The position numbers and the translations under genes were made by a program. Shown piece by piece: positions 1 through 6,200 of a DNA stretch of 8,762 nt. This DNA is from Acidimicrobiaceae bacterium (GTDB taxonomy: Bacteria > Actinomycetota > Acidimicrobiia > Acidimicrobiales > RAAP-2). The notes below the pieces were generated by a model that was given only the letters and a program-made list of their open reading frames with translations, searched no databases and was not told where the DNA came from. The first letter of the stretch is position 1. Each line of letters opens with the position of its first letter. Location of the stretch: the NCBI GenBank assembly GCA_003133075.1, contig PKZN01000064.1, forward strand, positions 17,649-26,410, read 5' to 3'.

Positions 1-1
1 G

Positions 2-346
2 GCGCACTACGAGTGGGACAGTCGATTCGTCTTACTCATGAGTTCTGTCACGACACCGAGTCGCCACACCTTGGCGCGACAAAACCTTGCGGTGACGGTG
101 GGGGACGACGTGGCCTACGTGCAGTTCGGCGACGGCTCCTACCGCTGTTACGACCTCGCGGCCGATCCAACCTGGCGCACCGAGTGCGACGACGTAGAGC
201 GCGTGTTGGCCGCCGCACAACGTCAACTCCTCTGGCGTCAGCGGCACCTGCGCCACGATCTCACGGACATGCTGCTCTCGTCCGAACGATTTGGTAGGTG
301 GCCGCGGGGCCTGCCCTATTCGCTGCTATCGGAATCCGTCTCGTAG
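2..346 (+). CDS. Sulfatase-like hydrolase, C-terminal fragment (5' end outside window)
   Basis: The reading frame is open from the left edge to the TAG at 344-346, so only the last 114 residues are present. The first ATG at 38 is almost certainly internal, because the frame continues upstream of it with no stop. The fragment resembles the C-terminal subdomain of alkaline-phosphatase-superfamily sulfatases. A short strand pair, VAYVQFGDGSYRCYDL, is followed by AADP, the usual 'YDLxxDP' element of these enzymes. After it comes a helix with LLWRQRHLRHDLTDML, like the 'LLSWRxxHxDRTLT' helix of many actinobacterial sulfatases. The catalytic formylglycine motif and metal ligands would lie upstream and cannot be checked, so sulfatase versus phosphonate or phosphate monoesterase is open. 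The gene converges on the regulator gene and overlaps its tail by 21 bp. The family call rests on C-terminal pattern alone. Confidence 0.62.
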   Translation, partial: AHYEWDSRFVLLMSSVTTPSRHTLARQNLAVTVGDDVAYVQFGDGSYRCYDLAADPTWRTECDDVERVLAAAQRQLLWRQRHLRHDLTDMLLSSERFGRWPRGLPYSLLSESVS

Positions 347-910
347 CGCCGCGAGAAGGCGTTCGAACGCCTCATCTCGATCCGACGCGAAGGTGATGTC
401 GAGTAGTTCCAGCGCCACGTAACCGTGACAGGCCGACCAAAGAATTTGCGCGCCGTCGCTCGCGCGAATGTTGGAGAAGTAGCCGAGTCGCTGGCATCGC
501 TCGATGTTCACGACCAACGTCTGATACGTCTGTGCGGCGAGGTGCTCGGCCCCAACGGTGGGGTGGAAGTTTCGAAAGCGGTGCATGAACATCACGGTGT
601 AGAGGCCGCGGTTGCTCAGCGCGAAGGAGCGGTAGCCCCGTCCGGCACTGACGAGGTCCCACAGTGGGTCGCCACTGTGAAACGTGATTGCCTGGCGTAG
701 CGCTTCGAAGCCTTCAGTCCACAGCGCTTCCAGAACACCGTTGACCCCATCAAAATGGTTGTAGATCGCCATGGGGGCGACGTGTGCACGTTTCGCGATT
801 GCGCGAACGGTGAAGCCGTCCGGACCTTCTTCGTCGAGGATGGAAAGCGCCGCGCCACGGACTTCGGCGACGATCAACTTCGAGGGCGTGCGAGTGAGGG
901 CAGTGGTCAC
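326..910 (-). CDS. TetR-family transcriptional regulator with WHG-type ligand domain
   Basis: This is a 194-residue DNA-binding repressor of usual TetR length. Residues about 12-54 form the N-terminal three-helix DNA-binding domain, with the helix-turn-helix at about 33-54 (FTVRAIAKRAHV then MAIYNHFDG). The C-terminal half carries LWSACHGYVALEL (157-169), whose W-x3-HG pattern is typical of the TetR C-terminal 'WHG' family. The GTG at 910 is chosen as start. The frame stays open upstream to an ATG at 1093, but that would run through the promoter region and into the divergent exporter gene, and the extra 61 residues do not look like protein. No Shine-Dalgarno sequence precedes the GTG; a TATACT box six bases upstream suggests a leaderless message. 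The divergent exporter and the shared inverted repeat suggest it represses that exporter and itself. The ligand is unknown. Confidence 0.88.
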   Translation of the reverse strand: MTTALTRTPSKLIVAEVRGAALSILDEEGPDGFTVRAIAKRAHVAPMAIYNHFDGVNGVLEALWTEGFEALRQAITFHSGDPLWDLVSAGRGYRSFALSNRGLYTVMFMHRFRNFHPTVGAEHLAAQTYQTLVVNIERCQRLGYFSNIRASDGAQILWSACHGYVALELLDITFASDRDEAFERLLAALRDGFR

Positions 911-939
911 TTGCCCAGTATAGAACGTCGTGCTACTTT
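911..939 (+). promoter_or_regulatory. Candidate promoter of the DHA2 exporter gene
   Basis: TTGCCC at 911-916 (four of six bases of the -35 consensus) and TACTTT at 934-939 (fits TANNNT) are separated by exactly 17 bp. Transcription would begin near 946 and give a leader of about 20 bases ending in the AGGAG ribosome-binding site. The left arm of the inverted repeat sits in the spacer and the right arm lies just past the predicted start, a layout expected for repression. Confidence 0.45.
917..922 (-). promoter_or_regulatory. Candidate -10 box of the tetR-family gene, leaderless arrangement
   Basis: On the minus strand this reads TATACT, a match to the actinobacterial TANNNT -10 consensus. 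Six bases separate it from the GTG start at 910, which places the expected transcription start at or next to the first base of the start codon. No clear -35 hexamer is seen at 17-19 bp. The box overlaps the left arm of the inverted repeat at 919-926, so a bound repressor would cover it. The hexamer is seen directly; promoter function is inferred. Confidence 0.5.
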
Positions 940-958
940 TATGGGACACTGTTCTATA
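919..958. promoter_or_regulatory. Inverted repeat, candidate TetR operator
   Basis: TATAGAAC at 919-926 and GTTCTATA at 951-958 are perfect 8-bp inverted copies with a 24-bp spacer, in the 57-bp gap between the regulator and the exporter. The centre-to-centre distance of the arms is 32 bp, about three helical turns, so two dimers or a dimer of dimers on one face is conceivable. The left arm overlaps the regulator's -10 box and the right arm touches the exporter's ribosome-binding site. Single compact TetR operators usually have shorter spacers, so the exact binding mode is uncertain. Confidence 0.5.
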
Positions 959-962
959 GGAG
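958..962 (+). promoter_or_regulatory. Ribosome-binding site that fixes the exporter start
   Basis: AGGAG lies five bases upstream of the ATG at 968. It decides against in-frame upstream starts as far as 755, which lie inside the regulator gene. Confidence 0.8.
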
Positions 963-967
963 TTGCG

Positions 968-2515
968 ATGCCTGCATCGGTTCACAGTCGACGCTGGTGG
1001 ATTCTTGCGGTGTTGTGCGTGGTCGTCTTGATCGTCGTGATCGACAACACGATCGTCAACGTAGCATTGCCGGTGCTGTCGAAGGACTTGCACGCGTCCA
1101 ACTCGTCGCTGCAGTGGATCGTCGACGCGTACTCGTTGCCCTTTGCGGGCCTCCTTTTAGCGGGGGGAGGACTTTCGGACCGACTCGGACGAAAGCGCGT
1201 GATGCAGTGTGGACTGGTCGTGTTCGGAGCGTTCTCTCTCATGGCCGCGTTTTCCTCGAGCGTCACGACACTGCTTGTCGCGCGAGCGTTGATGGGGGCG
1301 GCCGCGGCGTTTGTCTTTCCCGCCACGTTGTCGACGTTGACGGTGGCGTTCGATGACCTCTCGGAGCGCGCCAAGGCCTTCGGGGTCTGGGGCGCCGCCG
1401 GCGGCGTCGCCATCGCCATCGGACCAGTGGTGGGCGGGGCGCTGCTAGTGCACTTTTGGTACGGTTCCATCTTTTTGATCAACGCGCCCCTCGTCGTGGT
1501 CGCCGTCGTCGCGGCGGCCTACGTGGTCCCCGAGTCGCGCAGTCCACAACGACGTCGCGTGGACCTTCTCGGTCTCATCTTGGGCACCCTGGGCGTGACT
1601 TCGCTCACCTTCGCGATCATCGAGGGTCCAACCTGGGGTTGGCTCAGTGGTGCGACGCTCGGGCTCTTCGGGTTCGCCGCCATTTCACTTGTCGGATTTG
1701 TGCGCTACGAGAAGGTTCGTGAAGGCCCTCTACTCGACGTGCGAATCTTTTCGAACCGCGCCTTCTCCGCGAGTGCCGGCGCAATTGCCGTGAACTACTT
1801 CAGCCTTTTCGGCTTCATCTTTCTCATCACGCAGTACTTCCAGCTCATCCGCGGCTACTCGGCTCTTTCGGCGGGCGTGCACACATTGCCCTTCGCGATA
1901 GTCACGATGATCGCGACCCCCTTGGGAGCCGTCGCCGCGTTGAAGGCAGGAACGAGGAACGTGGTGACCCTGGGACTCGTGATCCTGGGTGCGGCGTTGA
2001 CCTGGGCCGGGTTCGTCGTGGCGAACGCCGCGTACTTCGGACCGATCATCGCAATCATGATGATCATGGCGTTCGGTTTCTCGCTCGTGAACGCGCCGGC
2101 CACCGCGTCGCTGATGAGCACGCTGGCGCCGGAGCAAATCGGCGCGGGTGCCGCCGTGAACGAGACGACGCGCGAGCTCGCGGGCGCCATGGGCGTCGCG
2201 GTCGTGGGTTCGATCTTCTCTTCACTCTTTGGGCCCCACGTGCGCGCCGCGCTTCGCCCGTACCTCGCGAAGGGCCTCTCACGACACGAACTGAACCTGG
2301 CCGCGAGTTCGACCCACGCCGCGCAACTCGTCGTCGCGCACTTTCCCGCCGCCCTTCGCCCCGCGGTCGCTGCGCACGTGACGGACGCGTTCATGGACGG
2401 GCTGCATCGAGGGTGCCTGGTCGCGGGCGGGGTCTCGTTCGTGGCCGCGCTCGTCGTCTTCGCCCGCCTTCCCAAGGGCGTGCTCGCGGAGTCCGGCTCG
2501 CTCGTCCACGCGTAA
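968..2515 (+). CDS. DHA2-family (EmrB/QacA-type) MFS drug exporter
   Basis: This 515-residue inner-membrane protein has the length and many hydrophobic segments of a 14-helix drug:H+ antiporter. Family motifs are intact. Motif D1 is at 25-35 (IDNTIVNVALP, with the membrane-embedded Asp26). Motif A is at 66-79 (GGGLSDRLGRKRVM), between helices 2 and 3. Motif C, the antiporter motif, is around 145-160 (IGPVVGG core). It probably expels lipophilic drugs or toxic metabolites using the proton gradient. The ATG at 968 is chosen because it has an AGGAG site five bases upstream and begins directly with a short basic tail and helix 1. Residues about 425-475 form a long loop rich in Ala and His before the last helix, as is common in this family. 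The divergent TetR-family gene is its likely repressor. The substrate cannot be read from the sequence. Confidence 0.93.
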   Translation: MPASVHSRRWWILAVLCVVVLIVVIDNTIVNVALPVLSKDLHASNSSLQWIVDAYSLPFAGLLLAGGGLSDRLGRKRVMQCGLVVFGAFSLMAAFSSSVTTLLVARALMGAAAAFVFPATLSTLTVAFDDLSERAKAFGVWGAAGGVAIAIGPVVGGALLVHFWYGSIFLINAPLVVVAVVAAAYVVPESRSPQRRRVDLLGLILGTLGVTSLTFAIIEGPTWGWLSGATLGLFGFAAISLVGFVRYEKVREGPLLDVRIFSNRAFSASAGAIAVNYFSLFGFIFLITQYFQLIRGYSALSAGVHTLPFAIVTMIATPLGAVAALKAGTRNVVTLGLVILGAALTWAGFVVANAAYFGPIIAIMMIMAFGFSLVNAPATASLMSTLAPEQIGAGAAVNETTRELAGAMGVAVVGSIFSSLFGPHVRAALRPYLAKGLSRHELNLAASSTHAAQLVVAHFPAALRPAVAAHVTDAFMDGLHRGCLVAGGVSFVAALVVFARLPKGVLAESGSLVHA

Positions 2516-2584
2516 GCCCGGCGCCATTCGGGAGCGCTCGTCTGGTAACAATGAGGCCACGGCGCGCGATGGAGTAGCAGCATT

Positions 2585-3493
2585 TTGAACGAGATCACGC
2601 AGCGCCGGCACTGGATTGGTCGAGGGGCCCTCGCGCTCGTCGTGGGCGTCGCGGGTCTTCTGCTCGCGGGAGGAACGTCTCGCGCATCGACGACGCCTTC
2701 AATCACGGGGGTCTTTAACGCGAGTGACGCCGCGCTCGTCCCGATGTCGCTCTACGGGACGACGCTCCAAGTCGCTTCCGACGCGACGTACCCGCCCGAC
2801 GAGTGGATGCGGGGCACGACGATGGTGGGACTTGATCCGGACGTGATGCGAGCGGTCGCCACGACGCTCGGTATCAAGTATCGAGAGAACGACGTGCCGT
2901 TTAACAACATCATCGTCGGCGTGAGGACGAATCGGTACCAGGTCGGTGCCTCGTCGTTCCCCGATACGAAGGCCCTTGAGACCTCGGTGAACTTCGTCGA
3001 CTACTTCCAAGGAGGGGAGGCGTTCTACGCTCCCTCGAACGCGAGCGTCACCTTTAAGAGTCTGGCCAGCCTCTGCGGGCTCACCGTCGGCGTCGTACGC
3101 GGGACCGTCGAGCAGAGTGAAGCCGACGGTGAAGTCGCCAAGTGTCCCGCGAGCGCGGTACTCAGCGTGATCGACTTCGCGAGTGACGACGCGCTCAATC
3201 AGGCCGTGGTCGCCGGACAGGTCGCCGGCGGGTTCATCGACTCGCAAGAGGCCGGATTCCTCGTCGCGACGAGCAAAGGTTCCCTCAAGCTCGTTGGCAA
3301 CTCCATCGACGTCACACCGTTCGGACTCGCCACCGCCGAGTCCGGCACCGGCGTCGAACTCGCGCGAGCTCTTCGCGCGGCCCTCAAAACGCTGATCGAG
3401 AATGGGACCTACGAAGCGATCTTGACGAAATGGGGTGCGGCTGCGGGCGCGCTGCCCGCTCGACTCATCGTGATAAACGGCGCCACTTTCTAG
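2585..3493 (+). CDS. Exported family-3 (amino-acid/polar-solute type) substrate-binding protein
   Basis: The 302-residue product resembles periplasmic-type binding proteins of polar amino acid ABC importers (SBP_bac_3). The domain covers about 58-285. It includes the DPDVMRAVATTLG helix (84-96), the SGRYDVG-like element TNRYQVG (115-121), NFVDYFQGG (136-144) and the terminal ILTKWG (279-284). Cys164 and Cys187 match the position of the disulfide common in this family. The N-terminus is a signal peptide: Arg7-Arg8-His-Trp-Ile fits the twin-arginine pattern, then a hydrophobic core at about 14-29 and a possible cleavage near SRAS (32-35). There is no lipobox cysteine. The TTG start is preceded by GGAG at 2571-2574; no ATG or GTG gives this N-terminus. 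No cognate permease or ATPase is in the window. The CoA-transferase gene follows after 52 bp. The 69 bp upstream hold only weak short dyads and no convincing promoter. Confidence 0.85.
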   Translation: MNEITQRRHWIGRGALALVVGVAGLLLAGGTSRASTTPSITGVFNASDAALVPMSLYGTTLQVASDATYPPDEWMRGTTMVGLDPDVMRAVATTLGIKYRENDVPFNNIIVGVRTNRYQVGASSFPDTKALETSVNFVDYFQGGEAFYAPSNASVTFKSLASLCGLTVGVVRGTVEQSEADGEVAKCPASAVLSVIDFASDDALNQAVVAGQVAGGFIDSQEAGFLVATSKGSLKLVGNSIDVTPFGLATAESGTGVELARALRAALKTLIENGTYEAILTKWGAAAGALPARLIVINGATF

Positions 3494-3532
3494 TTCCCGT
3501 CGTGTCGAGTCGGGCGATCGCCGGGCCAACCC

Positions 3533-3538
3533 TAGAGT
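3533..3538 (+). promoter_or_regulatory. Candidate -10 box for a leaderless CoA-transferase message
   Basis: TAGAGT fits TANNNT and ends seven bases before the GTG at 3546, so transcription could begin at the start codon. No Shine-Dalgarno sequence is present there, which agrees with this. No convincing -35 element is visible, so read-through from the binding-protein gene remains possible. Confidence 0.35.
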
Positions 3539-3545
3539 TCACTTC

Positions 3546-4703
3546 GTGACCTGGGACCTTGATCCGATCAACGTGGGCACGGGGCTCCCACTCGAAGGGA
3601 TTCGGGTGCTCGACCTCTCGCGGGTCCTCGCGGGACCGCTGTGTGCGATGATCGCCGGCGATCTCGGCGCGGACGTGGTGAAGGTGGAAGGTCCCGACGG
3701 CGATCCGGTGCGCTCGCTGGCGCCCCCGTGGCTCGGCGACCAGGCGACTTACTACTTGGCGGTCAATCGTCATCGAAGAAACATTGTCGCCGATCTGCGC
3801 GATCCCCTCGACTTCGAGCGTGTCGGTGAACTCGTCGAGCTCGCTGACGCCGTCGTCGAGAACTACCTGCCGAGCCAGGTGCGCACCTTGGGCGTCGATC
3901 GACTGCGCGCGCGAAACCCCGGGTGCGTGTGGGTCAGCGTGACGGCCGCCACCGAAGGGGGACCCCTGTCGGAGCGCCCCTCCTTCGACGTTCTCGCGCA
4001 GGCTCGATCCGGTCTGATGGGAGTCACTGGTAACGCGGACGCCGATCCAACGAAGTGTGGCGCGCCCGTCGCCGACGTCGTCACGGGCCTCTACGCGGCG
4101 GTGGGACTGCTCAGTGGTCTCTTCGCGCGCGCGAATGGTCGTGGCGGCAGGCACTATGAGGCACCGCTGCTCGAGTCGGCGATGACGGCCCTGGTCAACC
4201 AGGCCCAGGGCTACCTATCGACCGGGGTCAATCCCGAGCGACGGGGCAACGATCACCCGAGCATCGCCCCCTACGGGCCGCTGCGGACGAAGGATGGTTT
4301 GTTGCTGGTCGCCGTGGGCACGGACGCACAGTACGAGCGGCTCGTCGGTCTGCTCGAGGACGAAGCGCTCTCTCGCCGGGCGGAGTGGTCGACGAACGCC
4401 GCGCGGGTCGTCGCGCGCGACGAACTTCGTGACGCGTTGAACCTGATCCTCGGCGAGCACTCGACGGACTTCTGGCTCGACCACCTCGAGCGCGCGGGCG
4501 TGCCGTGCGCCCCGATTCTCGACGTCGAGGGTGCCTTCGCCCAAGAACAGATCGCCTCGGGCGACTTCGTGGGCACGATGTCCTCACCCGCGGGCGAGAC
4601 CCGCGCGATGCGCTCACCGCTACGCATCGACGGGGTACGCCCGAGTATCCGTCGCGGTCCTCGCGCGCTCGGCGAAGACACGTCGCAGATGTTCTCGGAG
4701 TGA
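3546..4703 (+). CDS. Family III CoA-transferase (CaiB/BaiF)
   Basis: This 385-residue cytoplasmic enzyme should move CoA between carboxylic acids through an aspartyl-CoA intermediate. The family opening is clear at 17-49: LEGIRVLDLSRVLAGP, then GDLGADVVKVE. The candidate nucleophile is Asp148 in RPSFDVLAQARSGLM, the conserved 'D-x3-QA-x-SG' signature. GLYAAVGLLSGLFAR (181-195) and the C-terminal VPCAPILDVEGAF (319-331) are also typical. The length is close to the usual 380-410. The GTG at 3546 is preferred; a second GTG at 3573 would remove nine residues and is possible, but the TANNNT box lies correctly only for 3546. The acid substrate (carnitine, oxalate, a bile acid, a branched acid and so on) cannot be told. 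No acyl-CoA dehydrogenase or racemase gene accompanies it. Its stop is one base from the stop of the opposing nitroreductase gene. Confidence 0.92.
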   Translation: MTWDLDPINVGTGLPLEGIRVLDLSRVLAGPLCAMIAGDLGADVVKVEGPDGDPVRSLAPPWLGDQATYYLAVNRHRRNIVADLRDPLDFERVGELVELADAVVENYLPSQVRTLGVDRLRARNPGCVWVSVTAATEGGPLSERPSFDVLAQARSGLMGVTGNADADPTKCGAPVADVVTGLYAAVGLLSGLFARANGRGGRHYEAPLLESAMTALVNQAQGYLSTGVNPERRGNDHPSIAPYGPLRTKDGLLLVAVGTDAQYERLVGLLEDEALSRRAEWSTNAARVVARDELRDALNLILGEHSTDFWLDHLERAGVPCAPILDVEGAFAQEQIASGDFVGTMSSPAGETRAMRSPLRIDGVRPSIRRGPRALGEDTSQMFSE

Positions 4704-4704
4704 A

Positions 4705-5388
4705 CTAGCGGACGAAGGTCGCACCATCGACACGGTCGACCGTGGTGAAGGCGTCGACCGGTCGTCGAGTCAACGTCGTGTGTCGTGACGTCGCGTAGCC
4801 CAGCGCGACCACCGACGCCAGCGCGAAGTGGTCAGGGAGAGCCAAGACGTCGCGCAGGGCGGCCTCGTTCGTGATCGCCACGGTCGTCATGACACCGCCG
4901 ACACCGCGATCGTGCGCGGCGAGGAGCACGCTCCAGATAAAGGGATAGATCGAGGCGCCACCGACGAACTGGTAACGCTCGAGGTCGCGGTCGGTCGCCG
5001 CGAGTACGCGAAGGTCGGCGAGTACCACCAGCATCGTCGGCACGTCGGCCAGCGTCTCGGCGAAACCCTCGGGCCTCGACGCCGCCTCGGCGGCCTCGCG
5101 TTGTTGGCCGGCGGCGACGCGATCGGCCTCGCTGGCGAGCGGCGAGAAGGGTACGAGGCCCACCATGAGTTGGGCAACGTAGTCGTGCCACGCGTCGAGG
5201 TAGGCGTCGGCGATGGCGCGGCGAATGGCGGGATCCTTAACGACGATGACCCGCCAGGCTTGGCGGTTGCCACCCGAGGGTGCGAAGCGCGCGTCATCGA
5301 GAATCTCGTTAAGGAGGGCGTCGCTGATCGGCTGGTCGGTGAAGTGGCGAATCGAGCCGGTGGTGCGCAGCGCGTCACGAAGCTCCAT
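4705..5388 (-). CDS. Nitroreductase-family flavoprotein
   Basis: The 227-residue product has the nitroreductase fold markers. The N-terminal FMN-phosphate element is RTTGSIRHF (8-16). APSGGNRQAWRVIVV (36-50) is the usual 'APSggNxQpWxf' flavin-binding segment. The central helix with YPFIWSVLLAAHDRGVGGV (148-166) leads into the second flavin-contact loop. The C-terminal LGYAT, followed by TRRPVDAF, matches the family end. Members are FMN dimers using NAD(P)H on nitroaromatics, quinones or enones, and some act as dehydrogenases, so the substrate stays open. The start ATG at 5388 lies at the usual distance from the first motif. It has no ribosome-binding site but has a TAACGT box six bases upstream. 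It lies 23 bp behind the ABC permease gene in the same direction, so it may be the last gene of that operon, have its own promoter, or both. Confidence 0.88.
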   Translation of the reverse strand: MELRDALRTTGSIRHFTDQPISDALLNEILDDARFAPSGGNRQAWRVIVVKDPAIRRAIADAYLDAWHDYVAQLMVGLVPFSPLASEADRVAAGQQREAAEAASRPEGFAETLADVPTMLVVLADLRVLAATDRDLERYQFVGGASIYPFIWSVLLAAHDRGVGGVMTTVAITNEAALRDVLALPDHFALASVVALGYATSRHTTLTRRPVDAFTTVDRVDGATFVR

Positions 5389-5394
5389 GGCGCT

Positions 5395-5400
5395 ACGTTA
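5395..5400 (-). promoter_or_regulatory. Candidate -10 box for a leaderless nitroreductase message
   Basis: On the minus strand TAACGT fits TANNNT and is followed by six bases and then the ATG at 5388. No Shine-Dalgarno sequence is present. It lies in the 23-bp gap after the permease gene, so this would be an internal operon promoter. No -35 hexamer is evident. Confidence 0.35.
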
Positions 5401-5411
5401 GGTCGGCGTTG

Positions 5412-6200
5412 CTAGGCGTCGCGCCGTAGAAAACTCGAAGTGCTGATCGCCACCAGCACCACCACGTAGAGCGTCAGAATGCCAAACGACATCCAGGGAC
5501 TGAAGAGGTTCGGGCCGGGCTGTACCGAGGTCATCGCGTGACCGAGGCCCTCACCGGGGAGGAAACGTACGGTGTCGTTCTGCCAACTCTGCGGCAAGAA
5601 GGCGAGAATCAACGGCAGTATCAACAAGATGGAGACGAAGATGCTGATGGCCGCCAGACTGTGTCGGATCAGCAGTCCCAGCGTGAAGCTGAGCGCCGCT
5701 AGGAGGGTGAGGTAGAGCCCCGCGAAGATCACCGTGCGCAACACGGCGCCGTCACTCAGCGACGCGGTGGGCACCACGCCTGAGTAGATCGCTTGGCCGA
5801 TGAAGAACGCGCCGAAGGACGCGACTTCGCCGATGACCAGCATGCACGAGACGAGGACGATGAGTTTGCCGGCGATGAGCTGGATCCGATTGGGCACCGC
5901 CGCCAAGGTTGAGCGAATCGCTCCCGTCGAGTACTCGCTGGTGATAAAGAGCGATCCAATCACACCGACCGCGAACTGCGCGAAGACAATACCCACCAGA
6001 CTTGTTTGGACGGGGTCGAAGGTGAGTTTGTTGATCGTACTCATCTTGTGCCACTGGACCCGCACGACGGTCGTCACTAGGACCCCGAGGCCGATGGTCA
6101 AGACGAAGGTGACCACCACGCACCAGATTGACGAACGAACGGAGCGGAACTTTAGCCATTCGGAGCGAACGACCGACCCGAGAGTGGTGTCACTGTTCAT
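5412..6200 (-). CDS. ABC-2 type exporter permease subunit
   Basis: This 262-residue integral membrane protein has about six hydrophobic segments (near 24-46, 66-87, 111-136, 153-177, 181-203 and 236-256). After helix 2 comes SEYSTGAIRSTLAAVPNR (88-105). That matches the 'EYxxGTIRxTLxxxPxR' coupling segment of drug and antibiotic type ABC-2 permeases, which lies on the cytoplasmic side and touches the ATPase. A longer frame opens at 6311, but its extra 37 residues lie wholly inside the ATPase gene and lack protein character. The ATG at 6200 starts with the expected short amphipathic stretch VVRSEWLKFRSVRSS (10-24). Its start overlaps the ATPase gene by 11 bp, indicating translational coupling and a 1:1 partnership. 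With that ATPase it should form a dimeric exporter. The cargo is unknown. Confidence 0.9.
   Translation of the reverse strand: MNSDTTLGSVVRSEWLKFRSVRSSIWCVVVTFVLTIGLGVLVTTVVRVQWHKMSTINKLTFDPVQTSLVGIVFAQFAVGVIGSLFITSEYSTGAIRSTLAAVPNRIQLIAGKLIVLVSCMLVIGEVASFGAFFIGQAIYSGVVPTASLSDGAVLRTVIFAGLYLTLLAALSFTLGLLIRHSLAAISIFVSILLILPLILAFLPQSWQNDTVRFLPGEGLGHAMTSVQPGPNLFSPWMSFGILTLYVVVLVAISTSSFLRRDA

Noticed and set aside
755..967. Upstream extension of the exporter reading frame from an ATG at 755, giving a 586-residue protein.
   Set aside because: It lies inside the divergent regulator gene and the promoter region. The AGGAG site and the family alignment place the start at 968.
911..1093. N-terminal extension of the regulator frame to an ATG at 1093.
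   Set aside because: It crosses the shared promoter and enters the exporter gene. The extra residues lack domain character, and TetR proteins are normally about 190-220 residues long.
2516..2540. CCCG/CGGG stem (2517-2532) and GAGCGCTC palindrome (2532-2539) after the first exporter, considered as a terminator.
   Set aside because: The stems are only 4 bp, no T-run follows, and the two structures overlap. This is expected by chance at this base composition.
1855..2706. 283-codon open frame antisense to the exporter and the binding-protein start.
   Set aside because: It is a shadow frame of G+C-rich coding DNA, full of Arg, Pro and Ala, with no recognisable domain. It also crosses an intergenic gap.
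3513..3522. Perfect palindrome GGCGATCGCC before the CoA-transferase gene.
   Set aside because: It has no terminator T-run and no clear position relative to a promoter. Single 10-bp palindromes are common in G+C-rich DNA.
2699..3529. 276-codon open frame antisense to the solute-binding protein gene.
   Set aside because: The sense strand encodes an intact family-3 binding protein. The antisense product is dominated by charged low-complexity sequence with no motif.
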